A DNA stretch of 6,533 bases from Deltaproteobacteria bacterium (GTDB lineage Bacteria; Desulfobacterota; DSM-4660; Desulfatiglandales; HGW-15). The translations under genes were made by a program, and so were the position numbers. Under the pieces are notes generated by a model. That model saw only the letters and a list, made by a program, of their open reading frames with translations. It did not search any database and had not been told where the DNA came from. Below, piece after piece: positions 1 through 5,083 of the stretch (positions are counted from its first letter, which is position 1; the number at the start of each line of letters is the position of its first letter). The stretch covers positions 1-6,533 of the forward strand of contig JAFDIC010000234.1 in NCBI GenBank assembly GCA_019308525.1, given 5' to 3'.

Positions 1-16
1 ATAGGAGCCTTGAGTC

Positions 17-1063
17 TCACTTTGTTCCTCCTTTATCACCGTACTTCCCAAGGCCAAGCAAGGGCAGCAAATTCCTTTGGTCTGCATCGATGATGTACTT
101 GTTGCCCAACTTGGGAATGACCTCTCCAAGGGCTTCAAGATAGAGCCGCCTCCTGGTGACATCCTTTGCCTTCGTGTATTCGCCGTACAGTGCCAGGAAC
201 CTGGCCACGTCCCCCTCGGCCCGGTTCACCCGGTCCAGGGCATAGCCTTCTGCTGACCTGATGGTCTTTTCCGCCTGACCTTTGGCCTGGGGGATGGCCT
301 TGTTGTATTGTTCACGGGCTTGATAGATCATCTTTTCCTTTTCCTGGATCGCCTGGTTCACCTCATTGAAGGCAGGTTGGACGGGTTCCGGGACATTTGT
401 CTTTTTCATCTCAATGGTGGTGACTGCTATGCCGGTCTGGGCTTCGTCCAGTTCCTTTTGAAGCAGTTCCTTTGCCTGGACCGCTATCTCCACCCGCTTG
501 CTGATCACTTCGTTGATGCTCCTGTCTCCCACTACCAGGCGCATAGTTGCCTCAGCCAGGTCCCTCAGGGTCCCGCGCACATTCCTCACCTTGAAGAGGA
601 ATTCACGGGGGTCCTTGACCCTGTACTGGACCACCCAGGGTACCACCGCTACGTTGAGATCCCCGGTCAGCATCAGGGATTCCTTCAAATAGGCTGTCCC
701 TCTTGCATACCTTGTCCTGACACCGGCCTGGAGGGTCCGGAACCCGAACTCCTCCTTGAAAATGTACCTTACCTTTACCTTGGTGACCTTTTCGATCCCC
801 TTGGGGAGTTTGAGGTGCAGGCCCGGAGGGGTGGTCTTGACATACCTGCCGAATCTCTGGATCACCCCCACTTCGTCCACGTCAACGGTGTAAATGGAGG
901 TAGAACCCAGGAAAATGATCAAGATAACGACAATTATGACCCAGAGGGTCGGGAATTTTCCCTTGGCTCCCCTGATCTTGTTGAAGATCTCACCCATCTG
1001 GGGAGGCGCCCCACCCGGCCCCGACTTCCGCTGTTGCTGCAGTTTGTCCCAGTCCCAAGCCAT
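17..1063 (-). CDS. hflK: HflK, membrane SPFH/band-7 protein (FtsH protease modulator subunit)
   Basis: HflK pairs with HflC in a large inner-membrane assembly that surrounds and restrains the FtsH AAA protease (family knowledge). The 348-residue protein has a Gly/Pro-rich cytoplasmic head (residues 1-38), a single membrane segment (about 39-57, LWVIIVVILIIFLG) and then the SPFH/band-7 domain, which starts with the typical VDVDEVGVIQRFGRY stretch (about 60-74) and runs to about 245. An Ala/Glu/Lys/Gln-rich helical segment follows (about 238-290, with AKGQAEKTIRSAEGYA). The tail is short and hydrophobic. I chose the ATG at 1063 because AGGTGG lies five bases upstream (1069-1074). A GTG at 1072 would lengthen the protein by three residues but would bury that site. 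The TGA is at 17-19. hflC normally follows hflK and would begin just beyond the left edge; no start for it is visible in the remaining 16 bases. A promoter lies about 30 bases upstream of the gene. Confidence 0.95.
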   Translation of the reverse strand: MAWDWDKLQQQRKSGPGGAPPQMGEIFNKIRGAKGKFPTLWVIIVVILIIFLGSTSIYTVDVDEVGVIQRFGRYVKTTPPGLHLKLPKGIEKVTKVKVRYIFKEEFGFRTLQAGVRTRYARGTAYLKESLMLTGDLNVAVVPWVVQYRVKDPREFLFKVRNVRGTLRDLAEATMRLVVGDRSINEVISKRVEIAVQAKELLQKELDEAQTGIAVTTIEMKKTNVPEPVQPAFNEVNQAIQEKEKMIYQAREQYNKAIPQAKGQAEKTIRSAEGYALDRVNRAEGDVARFLALYGEYTKAKDVTRRRLYLEALGEVIPKLGNKYIIDADQRNLLPLLGLGKYGDKGGTK

Positions 1064-1090
1064 GATAACCACCTTTTCAAGAATGACTTA

Positions 1091-1106
1091 CTGTGCTAGC
1101 ATACAG
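1091..1106. promoter_or_regulatory. CTGT-N8-ACAG palindrome over the hflK -10 (LexA-box-like operator candidate)
   Basis: CTGT (1091-1094) and ACAG (1103-1106) are separated by exactly eight bases whose core is itself the palindrome GCTAGC (1095-1100). This layout matches the gammaproteobacterial SOS box, CTGT-N8-ACAG. The site covers the hflK -10 and the expected start of transcription, where a bound repressor would block the polymerase. LexA boxes vary among Desulfobacterota, so assigning it to LexA is a guess. Another dimeric repressor is possible, and so is chance. Confidence 0.3.
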
Positions 1107-1126
1107 AGAAGTACCGAGTTCGTCAA
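1098..1126 (-). promoter_or_regulatory. Sigma70-type promoter of hflK
   Basis: Read on the minus strand there is TTGACG (1126-1121), a 17-base spacer, then TATGCT (1103-1098). These match the -35 and -10 consensus at 5/6 and 4/6 positions with ideal spacing. Transcription would begin near 1091 and leave a leader of about 28 bases that includes the AGGTGG ribosome site. The call rests on sequence match and position only. Confidence 0.6.
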
Positions 1127-1159
1127 GAAATAACGCAATAGAGCTAAAACCTTTATACC

Positions 1160-1465
1160 ATGGACAAGAAAAACGAGCCCTTCACTTCCCTTGGTGATGT
1201 CATAAGCGAGCTGTTGGGTGACAAAAATCTGCCTTTCAACCCAAGGGACGCCCTGATATGGAAGATATGGGACGAGGTGGTTGGTCCCGTCACCTCCAAG
1301 TATGCGCAACCTTCATGGATCAAGAACGGCCTCCTCAGGGTGAAGGTGGCGGACCCCATATGGCTCCAGGAGCTGCAATTCTTTGAAGCCACCATCGTGG
1401 AAAAATTGAATCAGAGACTGAACCGAAAGGCCGTTAAACGGATTGAATTCAGGCTCAAGTCTTGA
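1160..1465 (+). CDS. DciA/DUF721 family protein
   Basis: This 101-residue protein fits the DUF721 (DciA) domain almost end to end. The signature W-x2-VVG is at residues 37-42 (WDEVVG). It is followed by a polar stretch with P51, the strand GLLRVKVADPIWLQEL (57-72; the family pattern is 'g.L.V.v.~s.W.qeL'), then FEATIVEKLNQRLN (75-88) and the closing VKRIEFRL strand (92-99). DciA proteins help load or operate the replicative helicase DnaB in bacteria without DnaC (family knowledge). Many short DUF721 proteins are untested, so the role here is inferred. The ATG at 1160 has no clear Shine-Dalgarno sequence, but it is the first in-frame ATG and the domain begins soon after. The gene is divergent from hflK across 96 bases and convergent with the methyltransferase. 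No promoter of its own is obvious. Confidence 0.85.
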   Translation: MDKKNEPFTSLGDVISELLGDKNLPFNPRDALIWKIWDEVVGPVTSKYAQPSWIKNGLLRVKVADPIWLQELQFFEATIVEKLNQRLNRKAVKRIEFRLKS

Positions 1466-1627
1466 CAACCTCCAGCCCAGGCCATCTCGTCGTACCTACC
1501 TCTGAAGGGGATATGAAGGAGAAGGAGGGGGTTATTATCTCATAGTCCCGGGTGCGGTTTTCCCGGCAGTGTCCATACACATGTCAAAAATGAACACACG
1601 GGAAGTTTCCAGGGTAGAAACGAGCAA

Positions 1628-1725
1628 TTTTTCGCAAGATCAAGGAAAACAAGGGGTTGGGCGGAGACGTACGATTAGTACGTCTCACAACCAACCCGGC
1701 GGTTTGACGCAGAGATTGCGGAAAA
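1628..1725. repeat. Nested fold-back intergenic repeat, copy A
   Basis: A ~98-bp element folds back on itself in three nested stems. The outer stem pairs TTTTTCGCAA (1628-1637) with TTGCGGAAAA (1716-1725): nine Watson-Crick pairs and one G-T. The middle stem pairs GGGTTGG (1654-1660) with CCAACCC (1691-1697). The inner stem pairs GAGACGTAC (1664-1672) with GTACGTCTC (1678-1686) perfectly around the loop GATTA. The element lies between the convergent DUF721 and methyltransferase genes, where it could also end transcription, although it is not followed by a clean T-tract on the plus strand. The segment ACGCAGAGATTG (1707-1718) recurs at 11/12 identity in copy B. The rest of 1466-1745 shows no gene. 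It has only a weak 5-bp hairpin, CCGGG (1548-1552) with CCCGG (1562-1566). Confidence 0.7.
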
Positions 1726-1745
1726 GGGCCATTTTTGGATGGAAT

Positions 1746-2444
1746 CTAGCCGATAACCGGGGACAATATCTTGAGACCCGGCCTGCCTCCTTTCAGGGCC
1801 TCTATCAAGACCAGCTTTGCCTCTGAATTCGCACCAGGGTAAATGACCTTCATCCGCTTGGGCTCCAACCCGGATATTCTCATCCTGACCATGAGATCGG
1901 CCAGGCGCGCTGCGGGATATATCATTGCCAGCCTCCCCTTGTCCCTCAGCACTGCCCGGGACATGTTTATGATGTCATCCATGGACGCCCTTATCTCATG
2001 CCTGGCAATCGCCCTCTCCATATCCGGGTTCAGTCTCCCGCTCCTCCTGGGGCGATAGGGGGGATTACATGTCACCACGTTCGCAATGCCCCCTTTCAGG
2101 GGCGGGGCTCTCAGGTCCCCCAACACTACTTCCATCCTCCCTTGGAGACCATTCAACCTGGCATTCCTCGCGGCCTGATCCGCCAGGTTCGGCTGGATCT
2201 CCAGGCCCAGGGCGAATCCAACGGGCTTCGTAAGCAGCAACAGGAGTGGTATTATTCCACACCCTGTTCCAATATCGATAAGACAATCTCCCTTTCTGAT
2301 GGTGACAAACTCCGAGAGGAGCACGGCATCAACGGAAAAGCGATAGCCGGTCTTTGACTGGATCAGCCTGAGCCTCCCCTCCATGAATTCATCTATGGAC
2401 TCACCTGGTCGCAACTCGATGTTTCCCGACAAGGTCGAAGGCAT
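1746..2444 (-). CDS. TrmN6-like tRNA1(Val) (adenine-N6)-methyltransferase
   Basis: This is a 232-residue class I SAM-dependent methyltransferase. The SAM-binding loop is DIGTGCGII (residues 57-65) and the acidic residue of the next strand is E82 (LEIQ). A GD pair follows at 109-110. The catalytic NPPY (127-130) is the signature of N6-adenine or glutamine-type methyltransferases. The N-terminal TGYRFSVDAVLLSEF segment (32-46) and the C-terminal YPGANSEAKLVLIEALKGG block (202-220) are typical of the TrmN6/YfiC group (COG4123), which methylates adenine 37 of tRNA1(Val) in Escherichia coli. The exact substrate here is inferred. The ATG at 2444 is the first possible one, since an in-frame TAG sits just upstream at 2448-2450. 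A purine run (GAGGGGAAA) lies about 13 bases upstream, farther than ideal for a ribosome site. The gene is divergent from mtaD. Confidence 0.85.
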   Translation of the reverse strand: MPSTLSGNIELRPGESIDEFMEGRLRLIQSKTGYRFSVDAVLLSEFVTIRKGDCLIDIGTGCGIIPLLLLLTKPVGFALGLEIQPNLADQAARNARLNGLQGRMEVVLGDLRAPPLKGGIANVVTCNPPYRPRRSGRLNPDMERAIARHEIRASMDDIINMSRAVLRDKGRLAMIYPAARLADLMVRMRISGLEPKRMKVIYPGANSEAKLVLIEALKGGRPGLKILSPVIG

Positions 2445-2509
2445 TGGCTATGGCTTTCCCCTCGCAAGAGCTCTTTTCACACGGGTCTCCTCTAGGAAAC
2501 CCACGCTCC

Positions 2510-2538
2510 TTGACTCCGATGCTTCAAATATATAAGAT
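2510..2538 (+). promoter_or_regulatory. Sigma70-type promoter of mtaD
   Basis: TTGACT (2510-2515), a 17-base spacer, then TAAGAT (2533-2538) match the -35 and -10 consensus at 5/6 and 4/6 positions. An AT-rich stretch, ATATATAAG, covers the -10 area. Transcription would start near 2545, giving a leader of roughly 87 bases before the ATG at 2632. Confidence 0.55.
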
Positions 2539-2550
2539 TTTGCCATTATC

Positions 2551-2564
2551 TCAAAGCGCTTTGA
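2551..2564. promoter_or_regulatory. Perfect 14-bp palindrome just downstream of the mtaD promoter (operator candidate)
   Basis: TCAAAGCGCTTTGA reads the same on both strands without a mismatch. It begins about six bases after the predicted start of mtaD transcription, inside the 187-bp region shared by two divergent genes. That position suits a dimeric repressor. The regulator is unknown. A single half site (TCAAAGC, 4544-4550) also occurs upstream of the LOG-like gene and may be chance. Confidence 0.4.
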
Positions 2565-2631
2565 AAAGGTCTTCAAGAATTGCAGTACCCTTTTGAGATC
2601 CAGATTCAGTGGAAAGAGGCGGCGCATCATA

Positions 2632-3978
2632 ATGTTTTCATCCAGGAGACAATCGGAGCATACATTTGAACCCGACATTGTTGTGGAGGGCGGGACAGTG
2701 CTCACGATGTGTGAAGGACAAGAACCCTTGCACAACAGCTCTGTATTGATCAAGGGGGACAGAATCCTTGGGATCCATCGAACCGAAAACTCCGCCCCCC
2801 TTTATGAGAACGCCGAGGTAATCGATGCAAGCAACGCGATTATTATGCCGGGCCTGGTAAATTGCCATGCCCACACGGCCATGACCCTTTTCAGGGGACT
2901 TGCTGATGATCTTCCCCTCAAGCAGTGGCTGTTTGAAAAAATCTTTCCGGCGGAAGCGGAACATCTCGACCCTGAGACCGTGTACTGGGGAGCCCTTCTG
3001 GGATGCCTGGAGATGATAGCCTCGGGCACTACCAGTGTTGTGGACGGATATTTTTTCCAGGATTCCACGGCCAGGGCATTCCAACAGGCAGGCCTCCGGG
3101 CCCTCGTTGCCCAGGGTGTAATAGACTTCCCTGCCCCCGGTGTGCCGGACCCCAAGGACAACCTCAAGAAAGGCAGGGACTTCTTGGAAAAGTGGTTTGG
3201 GTCCTCGGACCTGATAACCCCAGGGCTCTTCTGTCATAGCCCGCTCACCTGTTCACAAAGGACCTTGACAGAGGCAAGGGCCCTGTCCGACGAGTTTTCT
3301 CTCCCCTTACAGATCCACCTTTCAGAGACAGAGGAAGAGGTCCTGGAAATCCTGAATAGGACCGGGACCCGCCCCGTGAAATACCTGGACGAGCTCGGCC
3401 TGCTTTCCCCCCGCCTCATAGCCGCGCATGCAATCCATGTGGACCAGGAGGAAATCCGTATCCTCGCTCAAAGGGGGGTCAAGGTGGTCCATGTGCCTGA
3501 GAGCAACATGAAGCTTTCCTCGGGCCTTGCAAGGATACCCGAAATGATCAGCTCCGGCCTCTACCCTGGAGTCGGAACAGACGGCTGCGCATCCAACAAT
3601 GACCTGGATCTGTTCCGGGAAATGGACTCCCTGGCAAAGGTGCACAAGGTCTTCTCCATGGATCCCGTGACAATGACTGCTGATACCGTGCTTAAGATGG
3701 CCATTGTCTGGGGGGCAAGGGTCATGGACCTTGAAAAAGACCTGGGAACAATCGAAGAGGGCAAGAAGGCCGACATGATCGTAGTAGACCTCTCGGCTCC
3801 CCATATGATTCCCTTGTACAGCCCGGGTTCCAATATCGTGTATTCGGCAAACGGGGCGGACGTGAAGGATGTCATCGTCAACGGGAAGGTCCTGATGAAG
3901 GACAGGAACTTCAAGACCCTGGACGCCCCTGAAATCATGAAAGAGGTAAAAAGAATAGGCAGGAAAATCGCCTCGTAA
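2632..3978 (+). CDS. mtaD: 5'-methylthioadenosine/S-adenosylhomocysteine deaminase (amidohydrolase)
   Basis: This metal-dependent amidohydrolase is predicted to deaminate S-adenosylhomocysteine and/or methylthioadenosine to the inosyl forms, clearing by-products of SAM use. Of the 448 residues, the metal ligands are H79 and H81 (VNCHAHTAMT), H229 (IHLSE) and D317 (GTDG). E232, three residues after H229, is the expected catalytic or base-contacting Glu. H202 (CHSPLTCS), H266 (AAHAIH) and E108 fit substrate contacts known from Thermotoga TM0936. The blocks FRGLADDLPLKQWL (87-100), VPESNMKLSSG (288-298) and GTDGCASNNDLDLFREMD (315-332) are hallmarks of the family. The C-terminal GTIEEGKKADMIVVDL (372-387) completes the beta-sandwich. 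The ATG at 2632 is preferred; GGCGG lies nine bases upstream. A TTG at 2593 would add 13 residues but lacks support. About 14 residues precede the usual family start. Related cytosine or chlorohydrolase-type deaminases share the fold, but the ADDLPL block favours this assignment. Confidence 0.9.
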   Translation: MFSSRRQSEHTFEPDIVVEGGTVLTMCEGQEPLHNSSVLIKGDRILGIHRTENSAPLYENAEVIDASNAIIMPGLVNCHAHTAMTLFRGLADDLPLKQWLFEKIFPAEAEHLDPETVYWGALLGCLEMIASGTTSVVDGYFFQDSTARAFQQAGLRALVAQGVIDFPAPGVPDPKDNLKKGRDFLEKWFGSSDLITPGLFCHSPLTCSQRTLTEARALSDEFSLPLQIHLSETEEEVLEILNRTGTRPVKYLDELGLLSPRLIAAHAIHVDQEEIRILAQRGVKVVHVPESNMKLSSGLARIPEMISSGLYPGVGTDGCASNNDLDLFREMDSLAKVHKVFSMDPVTMTADTVLKMAIVWGARVMDLEKDLGTIEEGKKADMIVVDLSAPHMIPLYSPGSNIVYSANGADVKDVIVNGKVLMKDRNFKTLDAPEIMKEVKRIGRKIAS

Positions 3979-4013
3979 CGTCCAGGCCCTGAGCTCCGGG
4001 CAGGAAGCCCTCC

Positions 4014-4481
4014 CTAGGGAAGCATCAAGAGTTTCTCCGCGACCTGGACCGCCTCGGCAGGAGCGGATACATACTTGACCCCCTCGATGTCCCGCCATGT
4101 ATCCAGGCCGATCACGGACCGCCCGATTTTCAGCGCCAACGCAATTTCAGACAGGGTCCCGTAACCACCTGCAATTGCGATCAGCAGATCCGATGCCCTT
4201 ACCACCAGAAAGTTCCTCCCTTCCCCGAGCCCGGTGGCGATGGGGACACTGATATAGGGGTTTGCATCTTCCTTCCTCGACCCTGGCAACAGGCCTATGC
4301 TCATCCCCCCTGCCTCCCGGCACCCCCTGGCCGCCCCTTCCATCACTCCCCCGAGGCCGCCGCACACGAGGGACCATCCCCTCCGGGCGATCTGAAATCC
4401 AACCTCCCTGGCCGCCGCATATACCTCTTCCGGGCAGCTCCCGGCTCCAATCACTCCCACGGTGCGCTCAACCCTTCTCAT
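4014..4481 (-). CDS. TIGR00725/LOG-like Rossmann-fold protein
   Basis: This 155-residue protein has an N-terminal VGVIGAGSC strand-loop (8-16), then CGGLGGVMEGAARG (40-53) and GRNFLVVRASDLLIAIAGGYGTLSEIALALK (88-118). The GGYGTLSE segment corresponds to the PGGxGTxxE phosphate-binding motif of LOG/lysine-decarboxylase-like proteins, with alanine in place of the first proline. Length and layout match the TIGR00725 family. LOG enzymes cleave nucleoside 5'-monophosphates to base and ribose phosphate. The TIGR00725 branch has no settled function that I know of, so nucleotide binding is as far as I would go. The start at 4481 is preceded by a strong AAGGGGG ribosome site four bases upstream. The gene converges on mtaD with only 35 bases between the two stops. 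Its TAG lies within the 10-bp palindrome TCCCTAGGGA (4011-4020). No T-tract terminator is visible there. Confidence 0.85.
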   Translation of the reverse strand: MRRVERTVGVIGAGSCPEEVYAAAREVGFQIARRGWSLVCGGLGGVMEGAARGCREAGGMSIGLLPGSRKEDANPYISVPIATGLGEGRNFLVVRASDLLIAIAGGYGTLSEIALALKIGRSVIGLDTWRDIEGVKYVSAPAEAVQVAEKLLMLP

Positions 4482-4867
4482 ATGTCCCCCTTCACACTCT
4501 GACCAAATGTCCTAGCCCTGAGGATCAGGCATTGCTCCGCCCCTCAAAGCGGCTACAGCCCGCAACAAGCAACGATATTTTGGAGAACCCAGAAATCAGA
4601 AGCCAGATGTCAGAATATTCTTGATTGCCCTTCGCTCCTACAATGCCCGTCATCGGTTCAATATTGGCCGGAACCCTATTGTTCTGGATTCTGGCTCCTG
4701 GATTCTTCCCGGGCATATCACGGCACAACCATTGAACTCTGGTCTGGCACCAAGAACTAGGTTTTCGAATGACCAACAAAAAGTATTGCCATTGTTAACC
4801 TAAACTGCTATTTAACCCCTTAGCAATGCACTCATCACCAGCTAGGTTGACTCTAAGAAAAGGATAA
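4482..4867. other. Gene-free intergenic stretch with degenerate inverted repeats
   Basis: No reading frame here looks like protein. Frames that stay open run through simple repeats of the CAGAA/TTCTGG type. These form an imperfect inverted pair: 4590-4617 (CAGAAATCAGAAGCCAGATG and on) and 4682-4707 (TTCTGGATTCTGGCTCCTGG and on), 64 bases apart. A 9-bp hairpin, CATTGTTAA (4790-4798) with TTAGCAATG (4820-4828, one G-T pair), follows with a 21-base loop. A weak promoter-like pair on the plus strand, TTGCCA (4786-4791) and TATTTA (4809-4814) spaced 17, could serve the M23 gene, but the -10 matches only 3/6 positions. Confidence 0.5.
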
Positions 4868-5056
4868 TGAACTCGCAAAAAGTCAGAATTGGGATGGCAA
4901 AGTAAAAAGCTTCAAGTAAGTCTTCAAGTTGAGCCTGCGAAATCCCGCTTGCGGGAACGCGTGAATCTCGTGTGATGAGGCGTACTTAGCTGCGTACGCC
5001 GCAATCACAACGAGATGAAGCGCAACGCAGAAATTGGACTTTTTATGAAGCCATCA
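4868..5056. repeat. Fold-back repeat element with inverted ends, copy B
   Basis: The ~189-bp element has imperfect inverted ends. AAAAAGTC-x2-AATT on the left (4877-4890) mirrors AATT-x-GACTTTTT on the right (5033-5045), with TGA/TCA at the outer limits. Inside lie a short direct repeat CTTCAAGT (4910-4917 and 4922-4929), a 6-bp hairpin TCCCGC-TT-GCGGGA (4943-4956) and a long imperfect hairpin. The hairpin pairs ATCTCGT (4965-4971) with ACGAGAT (5010-5016), GTGAT (4972-4976) with ATCAC (5004-5008), and GGCGTAC (4979-4985) with GTACGCC (4994-5000), for 19 bp around an 8-base loop. ACGCAGAAATTG (5025-5036) is shared with copy A at 11/12. There is no coding capacity for a transposase, so if mobile it must be moved in trans. 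Element limits are approximate. Confidence 0.65.
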
Positions 5057-5083
5057 AGGATAATATATGAGATAAGAAGGACC

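Noticed and set aside
308..1099. Long open frame of 263 codons on the plus strand opposite hflK
   Set aside because: It is a mirror of the hflK codon pattern. Its Leu/Asp/His/Pro-rich translation has no domain, while the minus-strand frame is an unmistakable HflK.
1501..1545. Tiny frame after GAAGGGG (ATGAAGGAGAAG..., ten codons) downstream of the DUF721 gene
   Set aside because: It is too short to judge, and the purine-rich run explains both the apparent ribosome site and the codons.
2448..2630. Small minus-strand frame (about 60 residues from the ATG at 2630) ending in TAG four bases before the methyltransferase ATG, as if translationally coupled
   Set aside because: There is no ribosome site upstream of its possible starts and no recognisable family. 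It lies across the predicted mtaD promoter and the 14-bp palindrome. The spacing is suggestive, but I cannot support it as a gene.
3979..4013. Possible two-way terminator between mtaD and the LOG-like gene
   Set aside because: GGGC-AGGAA-GCCC (3998-4010) can pair, but the stem is only 4 bp. A competing GCCC upstream could replace it, and there is no T-tract on either side.
3322..4098. Minus-strand frame of 258 codons over the end of mtaD and the end of the LOG-like gene
   Set aside because: It overlaps two clearly identified genes in the wrong frame. The translation is rich in His, Cys and Gly without a family match.
4525..4779. Minus-strand frame of 84 codons in the intergenic gap
   Set aside because: Its middle and end are translated from the degenerate CAGAA-type repeats. 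There is no ribosome site and no protein-like conservation that I recognise.
4786..4814. Promoter-like TTGCCA-17-TATTTA on the plus strand
   Set aside because: The -10 matches only three of six positions, and it would leave a leader of more than 250 bases through the fold-back repeat. It is noted in the intergenic entry but not called.
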